Source of the DNA: Acidobacteriaceae bacterium
Lineage (GTDB): Bacteria; Acidobacteriota; Terriglobia; Terriglobales; Acidobacteriaceae
Length of the DNA: 13,484 bases
Assembly: GCA_031296355.1 (NCBI GenBank)
Contig: JARLFX010000435.1
Coordinates: 1 to 13,484, forward strand
Direction: 5' to 3'
Of this stretch, positions 1 to 6,329 are shown one piece after another (within the stretch, counting starts at the first letter, position 1; each line of letters begins with the position of its first letter). The position numbers were made by a program, and so were the translations under genes. Under the pieces are notes generated by a model. That model ran no database searches. It was not told the DNA's origin and saw nothing but the letters and a program-made list of their open reading frames with translations.

Positions 1-275
1 GCCACGGCATGCTGATTGTTCATCCGCTGCGCACATGCAATGCCGCGCCGCAGTATCCCCGCAGCCTCTTCCGTGCGTGCCGCCGTCGCCAGCGTCTGCG
101 CATACATCTGATATCCCGGCACATAGTCGGGATTCAGTTCCACCAGCCGCTCAAACTCCGCGTACGCCGCATCCAGCTTCTTCTGGCTCACCAGCTCCAT
201 CGCCAGCCCATACCGCGCAAACGCGTCCGTCGGATTCTGCTGCAAAATCTCGCCCAGCATCGCAATCTTGTCCAT
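1..275 (-). CDS. TPR-repeat protein, 3' end cut off by window edge
   Basis: The reading frame starts at an ATG read leftward from 275 (MDKIAMLGEILQQNPTDAFA...) and stays open to base 1, giving 91 codons of an unfinished protein. The visible part shows tetratricopeptide helices: ALMEL-type helix pairs such as AFARYGLAMELVSQKKLDAA followed by YAEFERLVELNPDY, with the typical small/aromatic spacing and the NP between repeats. TPR proteins are usually protein-protein interaction scaffolds, and nothing here names a partner. A GGGAG about 11 nt upstream could serve as the ribosome binding site. It is divergent from the thioesterase gene, with 74 bp between the two starts. There is no signal peptide or membrane segment in the visible part, so it is probably cytosolic. 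The TPR call is good; the specific role is unknown. Confidence 0.8.
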   Translation of the reverse strand, partial: MDKIAMLGEILQQNPTDAFARYGLAMELVSQKKLDAAYAEFERLVELNPDYVPGYQMYAQTLATAARTEEAAGILRRGIACAQRMNNQHAV

Positions 276-349
276 GCAGATATTCTCCCACTTCCGCCCT
301 CCTTGCAGTTTCGGCCCGTACCCCACACACTGGTATATGGAGCCTATTG

Positions 350-886
350 ATGACCCCGACCAATCCGGAACCGCCCCGCGCCGTACGCACTGTCGCCGAG
401 TCGCAGTCGGAGCGCAGTGAGATCATTTTCCCGGCCGACACCAACACCATCGGCAACCTCTTTGGTGGCCGCCTGATGCAGTTCATTGACCTCGTCGGCG
501 CCATGGCTGCATCGCGCCATGCCCGCGCCATGGTGGTCACTGCCGCCATGGATCATCTAGACTTCGTCGCGCCCGTCCATGTCGGCAACCTGCTCATTCT
601 CAAGTCCAGCGTCAACCGCGCCTTCCGCTCCAGCATGGAGGTCGGCGTCAAGGCGATGGTTGAAGATGTGCAGAGCGGCACCCTGCGCCACGTTTCCTCT
701 GCCTACCTCACCTACGTCGCCATCGGGCCAGACGGTAAGAGCCTCCTCGTCCCCGAGATCCGTCCTGAGAGTGAGCACCAGAAGCGCCGCTACGAAGACG
801 CTGGCCGCCGCCGCGTCATCCGCTCGCAGGAGACCGAACGCTGGCGCGAACTCAAACGCAATCTTGAAACCGGCTGGCACGTCTAG
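350..886 (+). CDS. Hot-dog fold acyl-CoA thioesterase (YciA/BACH-like)
   Basis: This is a 178-residue single hot-dog domain protein expected to hydrolyse acyl-CoA to free fatty acid and CoA in the cytoplasm. The family signature is the loop-helix at residues 31-43 (TNTIGNLFGGRLM) followed by MQFIDLVGAMAA, matching the N-x-x-G-x-x-FGG-x-LM pattern of YciA and BACH acyl-CoA hydrolases. Residues 65-85 (AAMDHLDFVAPVHVGN) form the next conserved strand region. The charged C-terminal tail (residues 140-178) is typical of this branch. I chose the ATG at 350 because GGAG lies at 339-342 and family similarity begins soon after; the open frame extends back to 35, but that part lacks similarity and overlaps the divergent TPR gene. 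The mrp gene follows after 34 bp on the same strand, so co-transcription is likely. The substrate chain length cannot be read from sequence. Confidence 0.88.
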   Translation: MTPTNPEPPRAVRTVAESQSERSEIIFPADTNTIGNLFGGRLMQFIDLVGAMAASRHARAMVVTAAMDHLDFVAPVHVGNLLILKSSVNRAFRSSMEVGVKAMVEDVQSGTLRHVSSAYLTYVAIGPDGKSLLVPEIRPESEHQKRRYEDAGRRRVIRSQETERWRELKRNLETGWHV

Positions 887-920
887 CGCCGCCATAGCAC
901 TGAAGGAGACTCAAACGATC

Positions 921-1763
921 ATGGGACATCAGGGACACAACCACGCAGCACCGCAAGGCCCGCAGCCGCTCCCCGGCGTAGCGCACGTGGTTGCCATCGG
1001 CTCCGGCAAAGGCGGCGTCGGCAAAACCACCGCCTCCGTCAACATCGCCGTCGCGCTTGCCAAACTCGGCTACAAGGTCGGCCTCATTGACGCAGACATA
1101 TACGGGCCCAACGTCCCCATGATGCTCGGCGCCACCCGCCAGCCCAACATCGTCGGCGACAACCGCATTGAGCCGCTCACTGCACACGGCGTCAAGTTCA
1201 TCTCCGTCGGGCTCATCTCCCCCGGCGACAAGCCCATGGTCATGCGCGGCCCCATGCTCCACCAGATCATCCGCCAGTTCCTGCAGCAGGTCGAGTGGGG
1301 CGAGCTGGACTTCCTCCTCGTCGATCTGCCCCCCGGCACCGGCGACGTTGTCATCTCGCTGGTGCAGACCGTACCCCTCACCGGCGCAGTCGTCGTCTCC
1401 ACCCCCAGCGACGTCTCGCTGCAAGATGCGCGCAAGGCCCTCGAGATGTTCCACCAGGTCAACGTCCCCATCCTCGGAATCATCGAGAACATGAGCCACT
1501 TCAGCTGCCCCCACTGCCACGAGATGATCGACATCTTCTCCACCGGCGGCGCAGAGCGCACCGCGAAGCAGTTTGACGTCTCCTTCCTCGGCTCTCTGGA
1601 ACTCGACCCCGAGATTCGCGCAGGCGGCGACACCGGCATGCCCGTAGCCCTGGGCGGCCCCGAATCCACCCGCGCCAAACAGTTCTACAATATTGCCCGT
1701 GAGCTCGTGGAGAAGGCACAGCAGCAGTCCGCCAAGTCCGAAGACGTCTTCGAGATCACCTAG
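921..1763 (+). CDS. mrp: Mrp/ApbC (NBP35-type) iron-sulfur cluster carrier ATPase
   Basis: The product is a 280-residue P-loop NTPase of the MinD/Mrp family, which binds and delivers Fe-S clusters to apoproteins in the cytosol. The deviant Walker A is GSGKGGVGKTT (27-37), switch I carries D57/D59 in LIDADIYGPN, and Walker B is LLVDLPPGTGD (132-142). The family-diagnostic CPHC cluster ligand pair is at C196/C199, preceded by ENMSHF. The start at ATG 921 is fixed by an AAGGAG at 903-908 and by the start of similarity. Full-length bacterial ApbC proteins usually carry an N-terminal MIP18 (DUF59) domain. That domain is absent here; instead there is a short flexible leader with three histidines (MGHQGHNHAAPQGPQP). 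The gene lies 34 bp after the thioesterase gene. Confidence 0.95.
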   Translation: MGHQGHNHAAPQGPQPLPGVAHVVAIGSGKGGVGKTTASVNIAVALAKLGYKVGLIDADIYGPNVPMMLGATRQPNIVGDNRIEPLTAHGVKFISVGLISPGDKPMVMRGPMLHQIIRQFLQQVEWGELDFLLVDLPPGTGDVVISLVQTVPLTGAVVVSTPSDVSLQDARKALEMFHQVNVPILGIIENMSHFSCPHCHEMIDIFSTGGAERTAKQFDVSFLGSLELDPEIRAGGDTGMPVALGGPESTRAKQFYNIARELVEKAQQQSAKSEDVFEIT

Positions 1764-1803
1764 CTTTGAAGTGAACTGGCTTTATTTGTTGTCCTGTTTT
1801 TTA

Positions 1804-1835
1804 TTTGTCATCCTGAACATAGCGAAGGACCTGCT
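1804..1835 (+). repeat. Interspersed hairpin repeat, copy 1
   Basis: This is one copy of a roughly 32-bp family also found at 2970-3000, 8201-8232 and 13054-13095. The left arm reads tttgtcatcctga and the right arm agcgaaggacctgct. The stem here is tcct/agga, where two other copies have attct/agaat, so both sides of the stem changed together. It lies between mrp and hrcA. I see no coding potential. Confidence 0.75.
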
Positions 1836-1865
1836 GTTGTCGTTGCCTTTGCCGTTGCAGTTGCG
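1836..1865 (+). repeat. Imperfect hexanucleotide tandem array (gttgcc-like, five units)
   Basis: Five consecutive 6-bp units read gttgtc, gttgcc, tttgcc, gttgca, gttgcg. The array directly abuts interspersed repeat copy 1 and ends 9 bp before the hrcA Shine-Dalgarno. It is within the 5' leader or promoter region of hrcA and outside any gene. Confidence 0.7.
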
Positions 1866-1873
1866 TCTTAGAG

Positions 1874-1883
1874 AAAGGAGGAG
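1874..1883 (+). promoter_or_regulatory. Strong ribosome binding site of hrcA
   Basis: The sequence AAAGGAGGAG matches the anti-Shine-Dalgarno almost perfectly and ends 7 nt before ATG 1891. It decides the hrcA start over the upstream open frame that reaches back to 1693 inside mrp. Confidence 0.85.
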
Positions 1884-1890
1884 AAGCACG

Positions 1891-2952
1891 ATGCTGGACC
1901 CACGCAACACTAATTTGCCGCCCCGCCATCGCGCCATCCTCGTCGCCGTGGTGGAGAACTACATCTCCACCGGCGAACCCGTCGGTTCGCAAACCATCGC
2001 CCATGTCCTCGCGCGCTCTGAGACCGTCAGCTCCGCCACCATCCGCAACGCCATGTCCGAGCTGGCCTCTGCCGGGCTGCTGGAGCAGCCGCACACCTCC
2101 GCTGGACGTATCCCTACCGCCCGCGCCTTCCGCTTCTACGTGGAGCAGCTAGGTGGCAACATCGCCCCTGCCACGCCGCGGCCTGAGATTGATACCAGCT
2201 ACGCCGGCATTGATACCGCGCAGAGCTTCCTCGAACGCACCTCGCACGTCCTCGCTCTGCTCTCCAGCGGAGTCGGCGTCGCCATCACCACCGCCAGCGG
2301 AACCTCTGATGCGCTGGAGCACGTCCACTTCTCCCGCCTCGCGCAGGGCAAGGTCCTCGCCGTCGTCGTCATGACCTCGGGCCTCGTCCGCGACCGCGCA
2401 CTCACCCTCGACATTGACCTCGATATCGGCGCGCTGGAATCCGCCGCCGCGTTCCTCAATCAAAATTTCCGCGGCTACTCCATTGATGCCATCCGCAAGG
2501 AACTCGACCGCCGCCTTGAGATCGAGCGCAGCGACTACCACCGCCTCCTCGCCAGCGTGAACCAGCTCTGGCGCAAGACCATGCCAGCCGAGAATGACGA
2601 CCTCCGCCAGACCGTCTACATGGAAGGCGTCGCCAACCTCCTCGGCAGCGAAGTCGACCGAGACCAGCTCCACGCCATGATGGCCGCCCTCGAAGAGAAG
2701 CAGCGCATCGTTGATCTGCTCACCGCCTACGTCGATGCCCGCCAGGAATCCGTTCGCGTGGTCTTCGATCTCGAAGAGCACGCCCCCGAGATGCGCGATC
2801 TGGTGCTCATCGCCGCTCCAGCGCGCCTCGCCGGTGAGAGCCACGGAGCCGTCGGCGTGATCGGCCCCAAACGCATGCACTACGAACGCGCTATGAGCGC
2901 CGTCAGCTACGTCTCGCACCTCTTCGACCGCATGCTCCAGCCCCCACAATAG
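1891..2952 (+). CDS. hrcA: Heat-inducible transcription repressor HrcA
   Basis: The product is a 353-residue repressor of class I heat-shock genes. HrcA binds the CIRCE operator and is kept active by GroEL. The N-terminal winged helix domain is clear at about residues 10-85: RHRAILVAVVENYISTGEPV, GSQTIAH, then the recognition-helix motif SSATIRNAMSELASAGLLEQ and the wing HTSAGRIPTARAFRFYVEQL. The rest (about 100-340) fits the HrcA GAF-like dimerisation region, ending in AVGVIGPKRMHYERAMSAVSYVSHLFDRML, a conserved C-terminal signature. The length is as expected for the family. The start is fixed by a strong RBS at 1874-1883. It is followed by grpE and dnaJ on the same strand with gaps of 174 and 92 bp. 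No CIRCE sequence is seen upstream, so autoregulation through CIRCE is not supported here; its targets probably lie elsewhere, for example groESL. Confidence 0.96.
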   Translation: MLDPRNTNLPPRHRAILVAVVENYISTGEPVGSQTIAHVLARSETVSSATIRNAMSELASAGLLEQPHTSAGRIPTARAFRFYVEQLGGNIAPATPRPEIDTSYAGIDTAQSFLERTSHVLALLSSGVGVAITTASGTSDALEHVHFSRLAQGKVLAVVVMTSGLVRDRALTLDIDLDIGALESAAAFLNQNFRGYSIDAIRKELDRRLEIERSDYHRLLASVNQLWRKTMPAENDDLRQTVYMEGVANLLGSEVDRDQLHAMMAALEEKQRIVDLLTAYVDARQESVRVVFDLEEHAPEMRDLVLIAAPARLAGESHGAVGVIGPKRMHYERAMSAVSYVSHLFDRMLQPPQ

Positions 2953-2969
2953 CGATGCACCGACACTCA

Positions 2970-3000
2970 TTTGTCATTCTGAGCACAGCGAAGAATCTCA
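2970..3000 (+). repeat. Interspersed hairpin repeat, copy 2
   Basis: The copy reads tttgtcattctgagcacagc followed by gaagaatctca. The inverted arms ATTCT and AGAAT flank an 11-nt loop. It lies 17 bp after the hrcA stop in the hrcA-grpE gap and could form a small RNA hairpin, but without a T-run it is not a classical terminator. Confidence 0.8.
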
Positions 3001-3103
3001 AATACCACTTGCGCCACCACCCCGCATCGCCGCCAAACCCACACATTCCAAACGCCTCGCGACCCGTCTGTCCCCTCCAGCATCCAATAGACAGCTGCGA
3101 ATC

Positions 3104-3111
3104 GTTACAAT
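3104..3111 (+). promoter_or_regulatory. Possible -10 element before grpE
   Basis: GTTACAAT contains TACAAT (3106-3111), a 5/6 match to the sigma-70 -10 box, 15 bp before the grpE ATG. No matching -35 is found at 16-18 bp spacing (tccaat and neighbours), and the leader would be only about 10 nt, so this is weak. Confidence 0.25.
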
Positions 3112-3126
3112 AGAGAAAGAACCCTT

Positions 3127-3684
3127 ATGAAGAATCATGTGCATGACGATCAGGAAGTACTGAACGAAGAAGTATTGAATCCTGCGGATATCGTGGGCGC
3201 GCCGGAAGCTGCCGCCACGCAGCCCTCTGAGTTGGAGTCCGTCAAGGCCGAACGCGATCAGCTCTTTGACCGCCTCGCACGCCTGCAGGCCGAGTTTGAC
3301 AACGCCCGCAAGCGCGCCGCCAAAGAGAGCGCAGAGTTCCGCGAATACGCCATTGCCGGCGCGGTAGACCAGTTCCTTCCCGTGATTGACAACTTCCACC
3401 TCGCGCTCGCGCATGGGGGCACCATTGAGCAGCTACGCTCCGGCGTCGAGCTCATCGTGAAACAGATGGAAGACGCTCTGCGTTCGCTCGGCGTACAGCC
3501 GGTGGAGACGGTCGGCACGCAATTCGACCCGCACCAGCACGAGGCCATTGAATTTGTTGAGACCACCGAGCACCCCGACCATCAAGTGCTCGAAGAAGTG
3601 CGCCGCGGCTACCGCATCAAGGAGCGCCTGCTGCGCCCCGCGCTGGTCAAGGTGGCAAACAACACTGCCACGCAGGACGCATAG
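3127..3684 (+). CDS. grpE: GrpE nucleotide exchange factor
   Basis: The product is a 185-residue co-chaperone that promotes ADP release from DnaK. An acidic unstructured leader (about 1-35) is followed by a long coiled-coil helix (about 38-80: ELESVKAERDQLFDRLARLQ, then AEFDNARKRAAKES). The C-terminal beta-domain carries the family signatures GTQFDPHQHEAI and GYRIKERLLRPALVKVAN. The length is normal. The ATG at 3127 has only a weak purine-rich tract (gagaaaga) upstream, but similarity and codon use fit it. It sits between hrcA and dnaJ on the same strand and works with DnaJ in the DnaK cycle; dnaK is not in the window. Confidence 0.95.
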   Translation: MKNHVHDDQEVLNEEVLNPADIVGAPEAAATQPSELESVKAERDQLFDRLARLQAEFDNARKRAAKESAEFREYAIAGAVDQFLPVIDNFHLALAHGGTIEQLRSGVELIVKQMEDALRSLGVQPVETVGTQFDPHQHEAIEFVETTEHPDHQVLEEVRRGYRIKERLLRPALVKVANNTATQDA

Positions 3685-3736
3685 TATTTGCGCGCACCAG
3701 TTGCGCGCCGCAGCACCAACACACTCTCTCCCTCCT

Positions 3737-3758
3737 GGGCTTTACCCACTGAGGGAAT
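3737..3758 (+). repeat. Short palindromic repeat related to 5132-5154
   Basis: The 21 bases from 3738 match the reverse complement of 5132-5152 at 20 of 21 positions (shared core ccactgagggaat). The copy here has its own stem, TGGG/CCCA around ttta. It occupies the grpE-dnaJ gap, ending 18 bp before the dnaJ start, and may influence read-through or mRNA stability between them. Confidence 0.65.
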
Positions 3759-3776
3759 GCAGCGGACATAAATAAA

Positions 3777-4913
3777 ATGGGAACTACTGCCAACGTGAAG
3801 ATGGATTACTACGAAGTTCTGGGCGTATCGCGCGACTGCTCCGATCAGGAGCTGAAGGCCGCCTATCGCAAACTCGCCATGGAGTTTCACCCCGACCGCA
3901 ACTCCGACCCCGACGCCGAGGACAAGTTCAAGGAGGCCAGCGAAGCCTACCAGGTCCTGAGCGACTCTGATAAGCGCGCCGCCTACGATCGCTTTGGTCA
4001 CGCCGGTGTGAGCGGCGGCGGCCCGCAGGCGGGCAACCCATTCAACCAGGCCGTCGACCTCGGCGACATCTTCGGCGATATATTTGGCGAGATGTTCAAC
4101 ATGGGGGGCGGCGGCGGCGGTCGCAAAGCAACGCGCATGCAGCGTGGCCGCGACCTGCAGTACGACATGTCCCTCGAATTCGAAGAAGCTGTCTTCGGCA
4201 AAGAGACCGAGATCACTCTGCGCCGCATGGAGGCTTGCGAAGCCTGCCACGGCACAGGCGCGGCTAAGGGCAAGCAGCCCATCACCTGCCCCGCCTGCAA
4301 TGGCCGCGGCCAGATGCGCTTCCAGCAGGGCTTCTTTCAGATGCAGCGCACCTGCACCAGTTGCGGCGGAACCGGCACAATCATTGTTGATCCTTGCACT
4401 AGCTGCAAGGGCGATGGGCGGCAACAGAAGGAGCACAAGATACTGGTGAAAGTGCCCGCCGGCGTTGAGGATGGGACGCGCATTCGCTACTCAGGTGAGG
4501 GTGATGCTGGGCGTTACGGTGGCCCTGCTGGCGACCTCTACATCATGCTCTCGGTGAAGTCGCACAAGTTCCTGGAGCGCGAAGGCGACAACCTGCACTG
4601 CGTTATTCCGATCTCATTCCCGCAAGCCACACTGGGCGCGGAGATCGAGATCAGCACGCTGGAAGGCCCGTATTCATTGAAGATTCCCGAGGGCACGCAG
4701 AGCGGCAAAGAGTTCAGAATCCGCAATAAAGGCGTGCCTTTTCTGAACCGCAACGGCAAAGGCGACCTCATCGTGGAAGTCCGCGTGCAGACGCCGACCA
4801 AGCTCACCAAGACGCAGCGCGAGCTGATGAAACAGTTGCAGGAGACCGTCATCGTGGAGAACACACCATCGCACCGCGGCATCTTCGGCAAGGTCAAAGA
4901 CATCTTCAGCTAG
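3777..4913 (+). CDS. dnaJ: Chaperone protein DnaJ (Hsp40, type I)
   Basis: The product is a 378-residue canonical DnaJ that delivers substrates to DnaK and stimulates its ATPase. The J-domain is at about 9-74 (DYYEVLGVS) with HPD at 38-40, followed by a Gly/Phe-rich linker at about 75-115 with a six-glycine run. Four zinc-binding CxxCxGxG motifs start at C154 (CEACHGTG), C171 (CPACNGRG), C193 (CTSCGGTG) and C207 (CTSCKGDG). The C-terminal substrate-binding and dimerisation domains follow (VPAGVEDGTRIRYSGEGDAG, FLNRNGKGDLIVEVRV). No clear Shine-Dalgarno precedes ATG 3777 or the alternative ATG 3801 (MDYYEVLG). I keep 3777 because an 8-residue leader before DYYEVLG is common in the family. It closes the hrcA-grpE-dnaJ cluster. 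Confidence 0.96.
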   Translation: MGTTANVKMDYYEVLGVSRDCSDQELKAAYRKLAMEFHPDRNSDPDAEDKFKEASEAYQVLSDSDKRAAYDRFGHAGVSGGGPQAGNPFNQAVDLGDIFGDIFGEMFNMGGGGGGRKATRMQRGRDLQYDMSLEFEEAVFGKETEITLRRMEACEACHGTGAAKGKQPITCPACNGRGQMRFQQGFFQMQRTCTSCGGTGTIIVDPCTSCKGDGRQQKEHKILVKVPAGVEDGTRIRYSGEGDAGRYGGPAGDLYIMLSVKSHKFLEREGDNLHCVIPISFPQATLGAEIEISTLEGPYSLKIPEGTQSGKEFRIRNKGVPFLNRNGKGDLIVEVRVQTPTKLTKTQRELMKQLQETVIVENTPSHRGIFGKVKDIFS

Positions 4914-4994
4914 GTTCAAAAAGCCCTGTTTTGCCCTGGCTCAAGCGCGGCGAATCGCGGTCCATGCCCGGTGTTTTGTGGACAAATTTTGCGA

Positions 4995-5090
4995 CTTCGG
5001 GTTTTCCGCGGGGATGATGGGTGTTTCTTCGGGTTTCTTACCGGTTTCATCGGGTTTTCCGCGGTTGTCTTCGCGGTAACTTCGGGTTTT
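4995..5090 (+). repeat. Four phased copies of an 11-bp motif (cttcgggtttt)
   Basis: Near-identical 11-mers start at 4995, 5027, 5048 and 5080, with spacings of 32, 21 and 32 bp. The larger match tcgggttttccgcgg occurs exactly at 4997-5011 and 5050-5064, a period of 53 bp. The array lies in the 435-bp gene-free stretch between dnaJ and the Sel1 gene. The stretch from 4914 to 4994 just before it shows nothing else I can name. Confidence 0.7.
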
Positions 5091-5103
5091 GGACTCGGAG
5101 GGT

Positions 5104-5243
5104 ACTGAAAAAATTCTCCCACTCGGGAAGGATTCCCTCAGTGGCTAAAGCCACACTGGCAGAATTCGACTTGCGGCGGGACTGAAGTCCCGCCCTTTCA
5201 AAACAGAGGCCAATTTTTCACGAAGCCACGACTTTTTTTCAGC
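5104..5243. repeat. MITE/BIME-like composite of palindromes with short terminal inverted repeats
   Basis: The outer ends ctgaaaaaa (5105-5113) and ttttttcag (5234-5242) are inverted copies. Between them lie two strong perfect palindromes: gtggctaaagccac (5141-5154) and ggcgggactgaagtcccgcc (5175-5194), the latter with a 9-bp stem and 2-nt loop. It contains no open frame with family similarity. The arrangement looks like a non-autonomous repeat unit in the gap between convergent genes (dnaJ and the Sel1 gene). Transcribed from either side, the 9-bp GC-rich hairpin could slow polymerase or stabilise 3' ends, but no T-run follows it directly. Bases 5277-5348 hold nothing further that I can name. 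Confidence 0.6.
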
Positions 5244-5245
5244 AA

Positions 5246-5276
5246 CGTCTTCAGGGCGCTGCAGCCTGAGATGACA
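5246..5276 (-). repeat. Divergent relative of the interspersed hairpin repeat
   Basis: Read leftward it begins tgtcatctcagg and ends ccctgaagacg, the same skeleton as the four clear copies but with different stem bases. The arms tcagg (5251-5255) and cctga (5265-5269) pair perfectly. It abuts the right end of the composite element at 5104-5243. Confidence 0.45.
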
Positions 5277-5348
5277 GAAAGCCAATTTCAGGTATGCTGC
5301 CCCCGAATCCCTACGTGCAGATAATTGTTCGGAACGGGAGAGTAGTTA

Positions 5349-6272
5349 TTACTTCTCCATGCCGGGATGATCTTTCAGCCAAACCTGCGCACGCTTCTCT
5401 GTACTCTTGATCTCATCTTTCTTCAGCATCGTGCCAATGCCTTTAACGTTTTCGAGTGCGTGTTGTCTCATTTCGTTATCTGTCGTACCGGCGGCAGCGA
5501 GAGACATCCAGAAGTAGGCCTCTTCGTAGTCTCTGCTTACACCGGCACCTTGGGTATAGCTGATGCCAAGACAGAACTGTGCCGATGAGTTACCTTGTTC
5601 AGCGGCCTTGCGATACCATTGCGCCGCTTGTGCGTCATCCTTCGGAACACCGTGTCCCGTATGGTACAGGTAGCCGAGATCGTATGCCGCTAGTGCAATT
5701 CCCTGTTCAGCAGCCTTGCGATACCATTGGGCGGCCTGTGCGTAATCCTGTGGAACACCGTTGCCAGTGTCATACAGCGCACCAAGGTTGATCTGGGCCA
5801 GAGCGTCGCCTTGATCGGCCGCCTTGCGGTACCAGATCATGGCTTGCGCGGCGTCTTTCGGCACGGCTTCGCCGTCCTGGTAAGCAAGTCCAATGTTGTA
5901 CTCCGCCCTTGCGTTGCCCTGCTCTGCAACTTTGCGGTACCAGATCAAGGCCTGCTCATAATCCTGCATTTTGTCAAAAACTACGCCAAGTTCGACCTGC
6001 GCAATGATGTTGCCCTGTTCGGCGGACTTCCGTAGCCAGAGCACAGACTGCTTGTTGTCCTGTGGTACTCCAAGTGCAAACTCGAATTGTTTGCCCAGAC
6101 CACATTGTGCATCTGCATCTCCGGCTGCAGCTCTCTCCTGCAAGGCCTTGAGTGCGTTCTTATCGTGCGCCAGCTGACACTGCTGTGCATGGATGTACTG
6201 TGGGAATGAACTGAGAGTGATTGCAAGTATTGCGGGCAAGAATACACAGGGCACAGTTCGCCTAGCAGACAT
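5349..6272 (-). CDS. Secreted Sel1-repeat (SEL1-like TPR) protein
   Basis: The product has 307 residues from the ATG read leftward at 6272, with GGAG about 9 nt upstream; an open frame extends 17 codons further but has no such signal. Residues 1-29 form a signal peptide (basic MSARR, hydrophobic core FLPAILAITL, cleavage after IHA), so it is probably exported to the periplasm. Six Sel1 repeats follow at about 48-83, 84-115, 116-151, 152-187, 188-223 and 224-260, with the pattern A-x-x-LG-x-x-Y-x-x-G-x-GVPQD-x-x-QA-x-x-WYRKAAEQG. The second repeat is short: it lacks the GVPxD turn (FDKMQDYEQALIWYRK). Sel1 proteins act as adaptors, often in envelope stress or secretion; no specific partner is evident. 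The near-identical WYRKAAEQG units suggest repeat expansion by recombination. Confidence 0.9.
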   Translation of the reverse strand: MSARRTVPCVFLPAILAITLSSFPQYIHAQQCQLAHDKNALKALQERAAAGDADAQCGLGKQFEFALGVPQDNKQSVLWLRKSAEQGNIIAQVELGVVFDKMQDYEQALIWYRKVAEQGNARAEYNIGLAYQDGEAVPKDAAQAMIWYRKAADQGDALAQINLGALYDTGNGVPQDYAQAAQWYRKAAEQGIALAAYDLGYLYHTGHGVPKDDAQAAQWYRKAAEQGNSSAQFCLGISYTQGAGVSRDYEEAYFWMSLAAAGTTDNEMRQHALENVKGIGTMLKKDEIKSTEKRAQVWLKDHPGMEK

Positions 6273-6300
6273 CGTTCTATCTCCAATTCGAATCGCACCC

Positions 6301-6306
6301 AGTATA
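6301..6306 (-). promoter_or_regulatory. Candidate -10 box for the Sel1 gene
   Basis: Read leftward this is TATACT, a 5/6 match to TATAAT, in the 57-bp gap after the membrane protein gene and 28 bp before the Sel1 start. The -35 candidates at 16-18 bp (for example ACAGGG) are poor. It suggests the Sel1 gene may have its own promoter besides any read-through. Confidence 0.35.
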
Positions 6307-6329
6307 GTGCGCCCCACTTGCATCCCTGT

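Noticed and set aside
35..349. Upstream extension of the thioesterase frame
   Set aside because: It overlaps the divergent TPR gene, lacks similarity to thioesterases and has no RBS; the ATG at 350 with GGAG is better.
1764..1890. CIRCE operator upstream of hrcA
   Set aside because: No TTAGCACTC/GAGTGCTAA inverted repeat is present here or in the hrcA-grpE and grpE-dnaJ gaps.
4995..5090. CRISPR array
   Set aside because: Repeats are only 11-15 bp with alternating 32/21-bp spacing, only four units, and no cas genes nearby.
4916..5122. 68-codon leftward open frame rich in Lys, Pro and Asn
   Set aside because: It starts inside the palindromic composite element, its pattern follows the phased DNA repeats, and it has no RBS or family similarity; more likely repeat DNA read by chance.
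5341..5363. Terminator at the end of the Sel1 gene
   Set aside because: An inverted repeat GGAG/CTCC with AGTA/TACT spans the stop codon, but it is bulged, AT-rich inside and not followed by a T-run.
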